Positions 19,017 to 27,277 of a stretch of DNA of 49,117 nt are shown here, piece by piece. Position 1 is the first letter of the stretch. Every line of letters begins with the position of its first letter. The notes beneath the pieces are model-generated. The model saw only the letters and a program-made list of their open reading frames with translations, was not told the origin of the DNA and did not search any database. A program made the position numbers and the translations under genes. This stretch comes from JAGQRJ01 sp041402045. Its GTDB lineage: Bacteria > Planctomycetota > J058. The DNA lies in contig JAWKSZ010000064.1 in the NCBI GenBank assembly GCA_041402045.1, positions 1 to 49,117 on the forward strand. The letters are read 5' to 3'.

Positions 19017-19316
19017 AACGCCTCCCCAAAGACCCTCCACAGGTTCTCCACATGGGCGGCGGTCCCGGAGGGTGGATTGCTCGCAGTGCACAAGGCTTTA
19101 GGATGAAATGCGTTAAGGGGCGAGCGAATTCGCCCGGCCGTCCCGGCCTCCAGACGTTAACCCCAGTGATTGGGTGTCAGAGGGGGTCGGTAGGCTGACC
19201 TACCAACTCACACACCCCACAATTTTCGGTGAGAAGCACAAGATTTCGTCAGGTATTGCCGATCAGCCCCGATGTAACGGGTCACGGATAGCAGCGTGGC
19301 CGCAGAGGAGCTGAAC
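19017..19316 (+). promoter_or_regulatory. smc upstream region, comparatively AT-rich
   Basis: No gene is supported in these 300 bases. The sequence from about 19085 to 19270 has lower GC than its surroundings (for example AATTTTCGGTGAG and CAAGATTTCGTCAG), as expected for a promoter and leader of smc-scpAB. One TTCTCCACA at 19044-19052 is a single mismatch from the DnaA-box consensus, but it is isolated. I cannot assign -35 and -10 elements with confidence. Confidence 0.4.
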
Positions 19317-22300
19317 ATGACAGAGGGACGTCCGGTCGGGCAGCGGCTTGCGGGGCTGGGGAAGCCCATCAACCTGCGGGTGATCGCGCTCGGGCTCGAC
19401 AACTTCAAGTCGTTCCGTAAGAAGACCCGGATCCCCCTGCGGGACGGGTTCAGCACGATCTCGGGCCCCAACGGCTCGGGCAAGTCGAACATCATAGACG
19501 CCCTGCAGTTCGTGCTGGGGACCGCGACCAGCCGCGGGATGCGCGCCGAGCGCCTCACCGACCTGATCTGCAACCAGGGCGGGAAGAACTCGGCCCGGGT
19601 GTGGATCGAGATGGAGGGGACCTTCCCCCGCGCCGACGGGAGCCTGGTCAACCGCCAGATCGAGGTCGCCCGCGTCGTGCGCCGCACTCGCTCGGGGACC
19701 AACGCCCACTACGAGCTCGACGGCGAGACGATCCGCCTCACCGACCTCCACGACGTGCTCCGCACCCTGGGCTTCCCCACCAGCGGCCAGAACGTCGTGA
19801 TGCAGGGCGACGTGATCCAGCTCGCGACCATGGGCCCGGTCAAGCGCCGCCAGGTGCTCGACGAGCTCGCGGGGACCAAGGAGTTCGACCGCCGGATCGG
19901 CGAGGCTCACGGCGAGCTCGAGGCCAGCGACCGCTGCACCGAGGACACCAAGCTGATCCTCAAGGAGCTCGCCTCGCGCCTGGGTCAGCTCAAGAAGGAG
20001 CGCGACCAGGCCCTGGCCTTCCAGACCCTGACCTCGCGCAAGGCCTCCCTCGAGGAGGACCTGACCGTGCTCGAGGTGACCGAGGCCGAGGTCAAGGTCG
20101 GCGCCAAGGCGCAGGAGATCGAGAGCGGACAGAAGGCCGAGCGCGCGCTGGGCAAGCGCCGCGAGACCCTGGGTCAGACCCTCAACGAGAAGCAGGCCGA
20201 GCTCAAGGCCGTGGAGGAGGAGCTCGCGTCCAAGGGCGAGGGCGAGCGGATGCAGGCCGTGCGCGCGGTCGAGACGCTGAAGGTCAAGATCGAGGGCCAG
20301 CGCGCCCGCGACAAGGAGCTGGCCGCGACCCGCGAGGCCCGCCAGGCCGCGCTCCCCGGACTCGAGCAGCAGCTCGGCAAGCACGGCGCGCTGCTCGAGG
20401 AGCTCGACGAGAAGGCCGAGGCCCTCGGCGCGCAGATCCAGACCAAGGAGGACGCGCACCAGGTCCTCGCCGGGCGCATGGAGCAGGCCAGCGAGGCCCT
20501 GAGCTCGCAGAGCGCGGCCCAGCTCGACGCGGCCCAGCAGAGCCGCAAGCTGCGCGAGGAGCAGGAGCGCAAGCGCGGCCGCGAGCGCAGCCTCACCGAG
20601 CGCGACCGCGCGCTGGCCGAGTCGATCAGCCGCCTGGCTGCCGAGGAGCAGCACCTGTCGGCGACCCACAGCGAGGTCTCGGAGCGCCTGGGCGAGCTGC
20701 GCGAGCAGAGCCAGGCCGCGGCGACCGTCTACCGCGAGCAGCGCGAGGCGGCGGCGGAGGCCGGCGAGCGGCGGCGCAACCTGCTCTCGAACCTGAACGC
20801 CGTGCGCGCCGGGCTCGAGACCGCCAGCGCCAAGATGCAGAAGGCCGAGCGCGAGGTGGCGGTCGCCGAGGAGCGCCGGACCCAGGCCCTCCTCATGAGC
20901 GGCGGCAAGGCCCTGGCGTTCCTGCGGACCAAGCACCTCGACGGGCTGCACGGCCCGGTCAGCGACCTGGTGCGCTTCGACACCGACATGGCGCTGGCGA
21001 TCGAGGCCGCCGCCGGCGGGCGCCTGAACTGGGTGGTCACCGACGACGAGCACGTCGCCAAGCGCGGGATCGAGCTCCTGCGCCAGAACCGCGTGGGCCG
21101 CCTGAGCTTCGCGCCCTTGACCAAGACCCAGGGCCCGCGCCTCGAGCAGAACGCGCCCCGGGGCAACGCGATCCTGGGCTTCGCCCTGGACCTGGTGGAG
21201 TACGACCGGCGCTACGAGCAGGTCATGCGCTCGGTGTTCGGCAACACCCTCGTGGTGCAGACCCTGCAGGACGCGCTGCCGCTGATCGGCCGCTTCCGCA
21301 TGGTGACCCTCGAGGGCGACATCCTCGAGCGCCACGGGATCATGAGCGGCGGCGCGGCCTCGCGCTCCAGCCGCTCGCTCCTGGCCGCGGCCCCCGCCGG
21401 CGAGGAGCTCGAGCAGAAGAAGCAGGCGTTCTACGAGCTCGAGCGCCAGCAGAGCGCCGCCCGCGGCGCGCTGCGCGAGGCCGAGCAGGCCTACGAGAAC
21501 GGGACCGCCGAGTTCCAGACCCTGACCGCCAAGCTGGCGGCGGCCGAAGCCAAGAGCGCGGCGCTCAACGCCGAGCTCGGCCGGCTCGAGGCCCAGGGCG
21601 GGAACCCCGCCAAGCGGCTCAGCGCCCTGGCCGAGGAGCTCGCCGCCCAGCGCGCCGAGGCCGAGGCCGTGGGCAGCGAGCTGCGCGAGCTGCGCCAGGC
21701 CCTCGAGGCCGAGAGCACCCAGCTCGACTCGCTGGACGACCAGGACGCCTCCTCGGCGTTCGAGGCCCTGACCCGCGAGGCCAAGCAGCTCGAGATCGAG
21801 ATGCGCGCGCTGGAGACCGAGCTCTCCGCGCTGCGCGCGCAGCACGCCGAGGTCCGCGCCGAGCGGCGCGCGATCGAGGAGCGCCTGGCCGCCGCGCAGC
21901 AGGCCCTGGATCAAGCCCGGCGCGAGGTCGGCGAGCTGGCCCAGGAGCGCGAGCGCCTGGCCCTCGAGCTCCAGACCCTGACCCAGGAGCTGGGCGAGCG
22001 CGAGGGTGAGCTCAAGGCCCTGAGCGGCGAGCTCATGGCCCTGGCCCAGCGCCGAGACGACGCCCGCGAGGCGGCCCAGACCGCCCGCGACGCGGTGACC
22101 CAGGCCGACCACGAGCTGCGCACCCTGCGCGAGAGCCTCGAGGGCCTGGCGGTCGAGCTGACCGAGCTCACCGAGCGCGCTCAGGCCCTGCGGGCCGCCG
22201 CGGAGGAGCGCGAGATCGAGGTCCCGGGCCCCGAGGAGGCGCCACCGGACCTGGGCAAGGAGCGCCGACGCCTGGAGGAGACCCTGGGCAAGATCGTGCG

Positions 22301-22952
22301 CGAGCTCGACTCCATGGGCCCTGTGAACCAGCTCGCGATCGAGCAGTTCGAGGAGGCCGAGAGCCGGCACGAGGAGCTCGAGACCAAGATCAACCGCCTC
22401 GAGGAGGAGAAGACCCAGATCCGCCAGCGGATCGTGGCCCTCGAGGGCAAGAAGAAGGTGGCCTTCCTGCACGCCTTCGCCCTGGTCTCCGAGGCCTTCT
22501 CGCGGACCTTCGCCGAGCTGGCGCGGGGTGAGGGCCGGCTGCGGCTCGAGGACCCCAAGGACCCCTTCGCCGGCGGCCTGATCATCGAGGCGCGCCCCCG
22601 GGGCAAGAAGCTCTCCAAACTCGAGATCATGTCGGGAGGCGAGAAGACCCTGACCTCGCTGGCGTTCATCTTCGCGCTGCAAGAGGTCAACCCGGCGCCG
22701 TTCTTCGTGTTCGACGAGGTCGACGCCGCGCTGGACGGGGTGAACACCGACGTGCTCTCCGAGGCGATCGCTCGCCGCGGCAGCGACCGGCAATACCTCG
22801 TGATCAGCCACCACCGGGTCATGCTCGACAAGTCCTGTCAGACGATCGGCGTGACCATGCGCAAGGGCTTCGGGACCCAGGTGACCGGCGTGACCATGGA
22901 CGAGGCCGAGGCCGAGGACGAGGTGTTCGCCGAGGCGGGGGCGGGTCAATGA
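19317..22952 (+). CDS. smc: Chromosome partition/condensation protein SMC
   Basis: I chose ATG 19317 because AGAGGAG lies seven bases before it; a GTG 21 bases upstream lacks that support. The 1211-residue protein has the complete SMC plan: Walker A GPNGSGKSN (50-58), the QNVVMQGDV segment, long N-terminal coiled coil, hinge domain (about 540-690, with HLDGLHGPVSDLV), C-terminal coiled coil, ABC signature MSGGEK (near 1106), and Walker B FFVFDEVDAALD (near 1130). About 20 residues precede the usual SMC start. It forms a ring with ScpA and ScpB that loads on DNA and extrudes loops to organise the chromosome. It overlaps scpA by four bases (ATGA), indicating translational coupling. Confidence 0.97.
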   Translation: MTEGRPVGQRLAGLGKPINLRVIALGLDNFKSFRKKTRIPLRDGFSTISGPNGSGKSNIIDALQFVLGTATSRGMRAERLTDLICNQGGKNSARVWIEMEGTFPRADGSLVNRQIEVARVVRRTRSGTNAHYELDGETIRLTDLHDVLRTLGFPTSGQNVVMQGDVIQLATMGPVKRRQVLDELAGTKEFDRRIGEAHGELEASDRCTEDTKLILKELASRLGQLKKERDQALAFQTLTSRKASLEEDLTVLEVTEAEVKVGAKAQEIESGQKAERALGKRRETLGQTLNEKQAELKAVEEELASKGEGERMQAVRAVETLKVKIEGQRARDKELAATREARQAALPGLEQQLGKHGALLEELDEKAEALGAQIQTKEDAHQVLAGRMEQASEALSSQSAAQLDAAQQSRKLREEQERKRGRERSLTERDRALAESISRLAAEEQHLSATHSEVSERLGELREQSQAAATVYREQREAAAEAGERRRNLLSNLNAVRAGLETASAKMQKAEREVAVAEERRTQALLMSGGKALAFLRTKHLDGLHGPVSDLVRFDTDMALAIEAAAGGRLNWVVTDDEHVAKRGIELLRQNRVGRLSFAPLTKTQGPRLEQNAPRGNAILGFALDLVEYDRRYEQVMRSVFGNTLVVQTLQDALPLIGRFRMVTLEGDILERHGIMSGGAASRSSRSLLAAAPAGEELEQKKQAFYELERQQSAARGALREAEQAYENGTAEFQTLTAKLAAAEAKSAALNAELGRLEAQGGNPAKRLSALAEELAAQRAEAEAVGSELRELRQALEAESTQLDSLDDQDASSAFEALTREAKQLEIEMRALETELSALRAQHAEVRAERRAIEERLAAAQQALDQARREVGELAQERERLALELQTLTQELGEREGELKALSGELMALAQRRDDAREAAQTARDAVTQADHELRTLRESLEGLAVELTELTERAQALRAAAEEREIEVPGPEEAPPDLGKERRRLEETLGKIVRELDSMGPVNQLAIEQFEEAESRHEELETKINRLEEEKTQIRQRIVALEGKKKVAFLHAFALVSEAFSRTFAELARGEGRLRLEDPKDPFAGGLIIEARPRGKKLSKLEIMSGGEKTLTSLAFIFALQEVNPAPFFVFDEVDAALDGVNTDVLSEAIARRGSDRQYLVISHHRVMLDKSCQTIGVTMRKGFGTQVTGVTMDEAEAEDEVFAEAGAGQ

Positions 22953-23992
22953 GCGATCGCGACCACAGCACCCTGATCGAGTCGGCCGACCACACCGTCG
23001 GCCCCCCGGCGCGGCCCCTCACCGAGGGCGAGGTCCAGCAGCTCGACGCCGAGGTCAACGCGCAGGTCTTCGCGCCGCAGAGCGACCCGGGCCTGGGGCT
23101 GCTCCTGGAGATGGCCAAGACCGGGGACTACGACCCCTGGGACGTGGACATCGTGGCCCTCACCGACCGCTACCTGGCGGCCATGGACGAGCAGCTCGAC
23201 GCGCAGGACCTGGGCCAGGTCGGGCGCATGATCTTCTACGCCGCGGCGCTGATCCACCTCAAGGCCCAGGCCCTGGCGGAGCGCGAGGCTCAGCGCGAGG
23301 CCGAGCGCCTGGCGCAGCAGGCCGAGCTCGCGGACGCGCTGTTCGACGAGGGCTTCGACCTCCTGGGGGACGGCGGGCGCCTGCGCCCCGACGACCTGCC
23401 GCTGGTCTACCCCGACTTCATGACCGAGGGCAGCCGCGAGGGGATCACCCTCGCGCCCCGGGAGCGGACCCCGCGCAAGCGCGGCCTGACCCTGGTCGAC
23501 CTGATCCTCGCCCTGCGCAGCTACGACGACCGGATCGCCGAGCGCGAGGCGGCCCTCGAGGACGAGCCGCTGTTCGACGGCGACATGGCGTTCGAGGAGT
23601 GCGTGGGCGGCGCCCACCAGGACGACCTCGACCGCGACCTGGTCGAGGTGCGCCAGCAGCTGTGGGAGGAGCTGCCCGAGGACGGGCACGTGACCCTCGA
23701 GGCGTTGGTCAGCGAGCAGCGCCCGCGCGGCGCGGCCTACCTCGCGCTCCTGTTCCTGGCGCAGGACGAGGAGGTCGTGCTCAAGCAGACCGACTTCTAC
23801 GGCGAGCTGCGCGTGGTCCGCGGCCCCTACTTCGGCGAGGTGCGCGCCGGCGTGCGCTTCGACGACGACCCCGAGGACCTGATCCTCGACAGCGAAGAGG
23901 ACCCCGAGGTCGGCTTCGACGAGGACGACGAGGACCTGGAGGACGACGCGGCGGACGCCGACGTCGAGCCCGAGGAGGTGAGCGGTGAGTGA
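22949..23992 (+). CDS. scpA: Segregation and condensation protein A (kleisin)
   Basis: The 347-residue product starts at the ATG of the ATGA overlap with smc. The N-terminal kleisin helix region (LGLLLEMAKTGDYDPWDVDI, then LTDRYLAAMDE) and MIFYAAALIHLKAQAL are hallmark ScpA segments. The C-terminal winged helix that closes on the SMC head reads VTLEALV then AAYLALLFLAQDEEVVLKQ. Typical ScpA is near 250 residues; the extra length is an internal acidic insert (about 110-150) and a highly acidic tail (Asp/Glu in most of the last 50 positions). It bridges the SMC heads and recruits ScpB. Its stop overlaps the scpB start by eight bases. Confidence 0.93.
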   Translation: MSDRDHSTLIESADHTVGPPARPLTEGEVQQLDAEVNAQVFAPQSDPGLGLLLEMAKTGDYDPWDVDIVALTDRYLAAMDEQLDAQDLGQVGRMIFYAAALIHLKAQALAEREAQREAERLAQQAELADALFDEGFDLLGDGGRLRPDDLPLVYPDFMTEGSREGITLAPRERTPRKRGLTLVDLILALRSYDDRIAEREAALEDEPLFDGDMAFEECVGGAHQDDLDRDLVEVRQQLWEELPEDGHVTLEALVSEQRPRGAAYLALLFLAQDEEVVLKQTDFYGELRVVRGPYFGEVRAGVRFDDDPEDLILDSEEDPEVGFDEDDEDLEDDAADADVEPEEVSGE

Positions 23993-25220
23993 TCCCACGC
24001 CCGAGACCCCGGAGACCCCGGACGCGCTGGAGGCCACTGAGGTGAGCCCCGAGGCGACCGTCGAGGTCGGGGTCGCCGAGGCCGACGAGGGCGACGCGGA
24101 CGCCGACGAGGGTGAGCTGATCGCCGAGGTGGTGGAGGCCGCGCCCACCGGGCTGGGCATGCTGCTCGAGAGCGCGGCTCGCTCGCGCTCGCTGCTGGAC
24201 GGGGTGATCAGCGACCTGCGGCGCAGCGAGCGCCAGCTCGAGCAGAGCCTCGAGGCGCTCCTGGTCTCGACCCGCGTGCCGCTGACCGCCGAGGAGATCG
24301 CGACCAAGCTCGGCCTGCTCGAGGCCGACGTCCAGGCCGGCCTCGACCGCCTGCGCACGAACCTCGAGGGCCGGGCCCTGGGGCTGTTCCCGCGGGAGAA
24401 GGACGGCAAGCGCGCCTACGTCGTCGACGTGCGCGCCGCGTACCGCCCCGACGTGGCCAGCGTGGCCCCGCCGCTCTTGAAGCCCCTGGTCACCGAGACC
24501 CTGGCCCTGATCGCGATCAACCAGCCGATCGCCCAGGCGCGGCTCGTGCGCGAGCGCGGCTCGACGGTCTACGACCACGTGAAGGAGCTCCTCGAGCGCG
24601 GCCTGGTCATGCGCGGCAAGCAGGGCCGGAGCTACACCCTGCGCACCACCGACGCCTTCGCCGCCGAGTTCGGGCTGCCCAACGACCCGGACCTGATCCG
24701 CCAGGCCCTCGCCCGCGCCGCGGGCGCGCTGGGTGAGCCGACCATGATCGGGAGCCAGCGCCTGCACTTCGACGCCGAAGGCGCCCCCGACGCGCTGGTG
24801 CAGGAGGCGCAGCGCGTGGCCGAGGAGCTCGGTCCTCCGCCGCCGGAGCTGCTCGCCCCGATCCTGGGGGACGCCGAGGGCGAGGCCGCGCCGACCGGGG
24901 CCGTGGCCTTCGCGGCCCCGAGCCTGCCCGCCACGCCGCGCGAGCTCCCGGACCTGGGCCCGCTCCCGCGCCTGGACGACTGCGTCGTCTCGGGCGGCGA
25001 AGCGCCCCAGCCCCTCGCGGCCCCGACGGCTGGCGAGGACGACGATCACCCCGGCGAGGACGACCTCGCCGCAGCCCTCGAGGAGGCTCCCGTGACCGAC
25101 GCGTCGACCCCGACGTCCGAACCCGTGCGCCAGGAGACGGCGCCCCGCGCCGACAGCTCGCGCCTGGACCGGCTGATGGCCTTGACCGACGACCAGGAGA
25201 CGACCCTCGACGACTGGTAG
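23985..25220 (+). CDS. scpB: Segregation and condensation protein B, with long acidic extensions
   Basis: GTG 23985 follows GGAGGTGAGCG inside the end of scpA. Two winged-helix domains of the ScpB type occupy about residues 70-245 (LEALLVSTRVPLTAEEIA; VTETLALIAINQPIAQARL; GSTVYDHVKELLERGLV). The 411-residue product is about twice the usual ScpB length: there is an acidic N-terminal extension of about 65 residues and a 165-residue Pro/Ala/Asp-rich, probably disordered tail ending in TTLDDW. ScpB binds ScpA as a dimer and controls the SMC ring. The extensions are presumably lineage-specific; their role is unknown. Confidence 0.9.
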   Translation: MSDPTPETPETPDALEATEVSPEATVEVGVAEADEGDADADEGELIAEVVEAAPTGLGMLLESAARSRSLLDGVISDLRRSERQLEQSLEALLVSTRVPLTAEEIATKLGLLEADVQAGLDRLRTNLEGRALGLFPREKDGKRAYVVDVRAAYRPDVASVAPPLLKPLVTETLALIAINQPIAQARLVRERGSTVYDHVKELLERGLVMRGKQGRSYTLRTTDAFAAEFGLPNDPDLIRQALARAAGALGEPTMIGSQRLHFDAEGAPDALVQEAQRVAEELGPPPPELLAPILGDAEGEAAPTGAVAFAAPSLPATPRELPDLGPLPRLDDCVVSGGEAPQPLAAPTAGEDDDHPGEDDLAAALEEAPVTDASTPTSEPVRQETAPRADSSRLDRLMALTDDQETTLDDW

Positions 25221-25228
25221 TCGACCCC

Positions 25229-25275
25229 GCGGTCGCCGGGGTCCCGGCGACCGCTCCCCGCCCGCCTGTGCGGGC
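25229..25275 (+). terminator. Two consecutive hairpins between scpB and the HNH-like gene
   Basis: A perfect 12-base inverted repeat (GCGGTCGCCGGG / CCCGGCGACCGC, 25229-25254) is followed by GCCCGC-CTGT-GCGGGC (25260-25275). There is no T-run, so it may be a Rho-dependent stop, an RNA-stability element or a partial terminator that lowers expression of the next gene. Confidence 0.45.
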
Positions 25276-25304
25276 ACCCCCCGCTCCGCGCCCGAGGATC
25301 TGCC

Positions 25305-26237
25305 ATGCCCGTCGTCCGCACCCCCGAGACCTTGCTGCGCTTGATCGAGGAGTCCGGCGCGGCCTTCGCCGTGATCGAGGACGCCGTGGAGACCCTGCGC
25401 CTGCAGGTCGGCGACCTCTCTCCCGGCGACCCGAACGCGGTGGGGATCCTGCGCCACCACCTGCTGGCGGTGGGCAGCCCCTCGGACGTGACCAAGTACT
25501 TCTCGGTCGAGCTGCTCACGCGGCTGGCGCCGGAGAAGGCGATCTCGACCTTCCTGGAGGTGGTGGAGCAGCTCGCGCGCTCGCCGATCCAGCCCGACCG
25601 GACCTACCCCGTCGAGCGCGCCATGATCCGGCAGCTCGGCGAGCGCGGGGTGACCGAGGCGCTCCCGGCGCTCGCGGTCCTCGCCGCGCGCGAGGTCTAC
25701 CCGCTCTCGCGGACCGCGGCGCGCGCGGTGGCCGCGATCGTGGGCTCGACCGACCAGGACGTGATCACCGATCGCCTCAAGCGCGACGACCTGCCCGAGG
25801 CCACCCGTCCGCAGGAGCTCTCCGCCGGCGTCAACCGCGCGCTGTGGCCGGCGCGCAAGAGCTCGAGCGCGCGCTCGAGCCAGGAGCGCCGGCGGCGGAT
25901 CACGCAAGAGAACGCGGAGACCCCCCCCGACAGCTCCCAGACCTGCCTGCGCCCGGAGAGCAAGGCCGTGCAGCAGCGCCGCCTGCGCGCGGTGCTCCTG
26001 GGCGCCGGGCGCGACCCCAGCCGCTGCGGCAACTGCGGCCAGGCCGGGCGCACCCAGGTCGGGCACCTGCTCCCCCCGGACCACGGCGGCAGCGATCGCC
26101 CCGGGAACCTGTTCGCGCTCTGCGGCGAGTGCCGCCGACGCCTGCCTCGCGGGCGCCGCGAGGGCTTCGAGGAGCACACCGCCCTGCTCGCGCCGCCGTC
26201 CGAGCGCGAGGGTCAGCTCGACCTGTTCGCGTCCTGA
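25305..26237 (+). CDS. Helical-repeat protein with C-terminal HNH-type zinc module
   Basis: The 310-residue product begins at ATG 25305, 84 bases after scpB. Residues 1-165 are helical with HEAT-like features (AMIRQLGERGVTEALPALAV, then LSRTAARAVAAIV). A basic, Ser/Arg-rich linker (185-200, ARKSSSARSSQERRRR) could contact nucleic acid. The C-terminal module fits HNH nucleases: CGNC (241-244), GHLLPPDHGGSD (H254), GNL (N268), LCGEC (273-276). The final histidine usually found after the last cysteine is Arg277, so nuclease activity may be weak or lost while the zinc fold remains. Its place after smc-scpAB suggests a DNA-related role, which is inference. I do not recognise the full architecture. 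Confidence 0.65.
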   Translation: MPVVRTPETLLRLIEESGAAFAVIEDAVETLRLQVGDLSPGDPNAVGILRHHLLAVGSPSDVTKYFSVELLTRLAPEKAISTFLEVVEQLARSPIQPDRTYPVERAMIRQLGERGVTEALPALAVLAAREVYPLSRTAARAVAAIVGSTDQDVITDRLKRDDLPEATRPQELSAGVNRALWPARKSSSARSSQERRRRITQENAETPPDSSQTCLRPESKAVQQRRLRAVLLGAGRDPSRCGNCGQAGRTQVGHLLPPDHGGSDRPGNLFALCGECRRRLPRGRREGFEEHTALLAPPSEREGQLDLFAS

Positions 26238-26296
26238 GGCTTGGGCGGCAGCCCTGTGGCTGCGGGTCGCGTCGCCGACGCGTGCGTGGGGCCCTA

Positions 26297-26384
26297 CATG
26301 AAGAGGCGCGAGTCCGAGTGCTCGCGCTCCGCGTTCACGCGACGGATCTCAGCATCGCGAGCACTCGAACTCGCGCTCTTCATG
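26297..26384. repeat. Large hairpin between convergent genes
   Basis: CATGAAGAGGCGCGAGTCCG (start of the 26297-26326 arm) is inverted at 26356-26384, giving a stem of about 29 pairs with one bulge and one mismatch around a 29-base loop. A further GTGGGGC/GCCCCAC pairing flanks it. It lies at the start of the 461-base gap 26238-26698, which contains no gene. As both flanking genes converge here it could stop transcription from both sides, but there is no T-run. It is a different sequence family from the repeats at 7.1 and 18.7 kb. Confidence 0.7.
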
Positions 26385-26496
26385 GACTACTCAGACGCTC
26401 CGCCCCACGAGTGCGGGCCGGAGCTGCTCGGGACCCGAGATCTCAGGCGGGCTGGAGAGGACGGCTGGGCACGAGGCGGAGCCATTGAAGGAGTAC

Positions 26497-26700
26497 ATGG
26501 AAGGCAGGAGTTCGCGACGTCGCGACCCATTCGTTCGGACGGGCGAGTTCCACCGAACGCCTGCGGTTGGGGCGATCCTCCGTCTGGGCGAATTCTTACG
26601 CCGCCGAAGGCGGCGCGGCAGCGGAAGCTGCCGCAGCACATTCAGTTCGTGAACCTCTGCCACCGTGCAGGCGACGTCGCGGAATCGTGCCCTTCCATTC
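26497..26700. repeat. Imperfect long inverted repeat in the convergent gap
   Basis: The left arm 26497-26524 (CATGGAAGGCAGGAGTTCGC...) is inverted, with small gaps, at 26671-26700 (GCGACGTCGCGGAATCGTGC...). The shared segments are GCGACGTCGCG and GGAAGG. The interior has two roughly direct motifs, GGACGGGCGAGTTC and CGTCTGGGCGAATTC. The right arm ends at the stop of the small membrane-protein gene. No convincing coding signal was found in this block. Confidence 0.5.
26599..26634 (+). repeat. Pair of abutting perfect hairpins
   Basis: CGCCGCC-GAA-GGCGGCG (26599-26615) is directly followed by GCGGCAGC-GGAA-GCTGCCGC (26615-26634). The second has a GNRA-type GGAA loop. Together they look like a structured RNA end or transcription stop inside the larger inverted repeat. 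Confidence 0.6.
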
Positions 26701-26887
26701 AGCGGCGGTGCGTCCCGGCGTATTCGTCCTCGGTCTCTTCGATCACCTCGTCGGTGGTCTCGGGGCCAGGGATGGCGACGGGCTCGTCGTGCTCCTTGCG
26801 CCAGGTGCGGCGGATCGCGACGTGGTAGACGACGAGGATCGTCCCCACGCCACCGGCGACGACGAAGGTCGTGAGGATGGCGGCCAT
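26699..26887 (-). CDS. Small single-helix membrane protein at the end of the act-cox operon
   Basis: ATG 26887 follows AAGGAG ten bases before it. The 62-residue product has one N-terminal transmembrane helix (AAILTTFVVAGGVGTILVVY), a basic HVAIRRTWRKEH stop-transfer segment and an acidic cytoplasmic tail (ETTDEVIEETEDEY). Size, topology and position 51 bases after coxD suggest a small accessory subunit of the oxidase, comparable to CcoQ or CtaF-like peptides; this is inference, with no recognised family motif. It is the last gene before the convergent gap. Confidence 0.65.
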   Translation of the reverse strand: MAAILTTFVVAGGVGTILVVYHVAIRRTWRKEHDEPVAIPGPETTDEVIEETEDEYAGTHRR

Positions 26888-26938
26888 GGGTTGGGTGCTC
26901 CTTTCTGCGCTCTGTGAAGTGCACATGCAGCGCCAGGC

Positions 26939-27277
26939 TCACCCACCTTCGGCCTTGGACTTAGGCGCGCCGACCGCGCCGGCGGACCCACCCTGGGACA
27001 GCCCTGTCCCGCCGGGGCGCCCGAGGACGTCGGCCAGGGTCAGGCAGAACAGGACCGCGAGGAACAGCAGGCTGCCCGCCGCCACCAGGCGCAGGGTCGG
27101 GTGCGCCCGGCGCAGCTCCATGAACTCCCGCAGGATCGCGGCGGCCTTGAGGGTCGCGATCGCCAGGGAGAGCGCGAGCCCGAGCTCGAGCGCGTAGGCC
27201 CCGAGGGTCGCCGCCAACAACGCGAGCAGCAGGAGCCAGGTCAGGAGCAGGCGCGCGGGCGAGGGGCGAGAGGTCAT
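26939..27277 (-). CDS. coxD: Cytochrome c oxidase subunit IV-type membrane protein
   Basis: The 112-residue product starts at the ATG of an ATGA overlap with coxC. It has three hydrophobic segments: LLLTWLLLLALLAATLGAY, LGLALSLAIATLKAAAI and LVAAGSLLFLAVLFCLTL. IATLKAAAILREFMELR is the typical heart of prokaryotic subunit IV (COX4_pro/CtaF), where a Lys follows the second helix start and the MEL/FMH motif follows. The Gly/Ser-rich C-terminal tail (GGTGLSQGGSAG) is unusual but not informative. It stabilises the CoxA-CoxB-CoxC core and has no cofactor. Confidence 0.85.
   Translation of the reverse strand: MTSRPSPARLLLTWLLLLALLAATLGAYALELGLALSLAIATLKAAAILREFMELRRAHPTLRLVAAGSLLFLAVLFCLTLADVLGRPGGTGLSQGGSAGAVGAPKSKAEGG

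Noticed and set aside
19017..19316. Replication origin upstream of smc
   Set aside because: Only one near-match to a DnaA box is present, and there is no dnaA, dnaN or cluster of boxes.
19263..22949. 1228-codon open frame antisense to smc
   Set aside because: It mirrors the SMC coiled-coil codons and is Leu/Gly/Ala-rich low-complexity sequence; smc itself is unambiguous.
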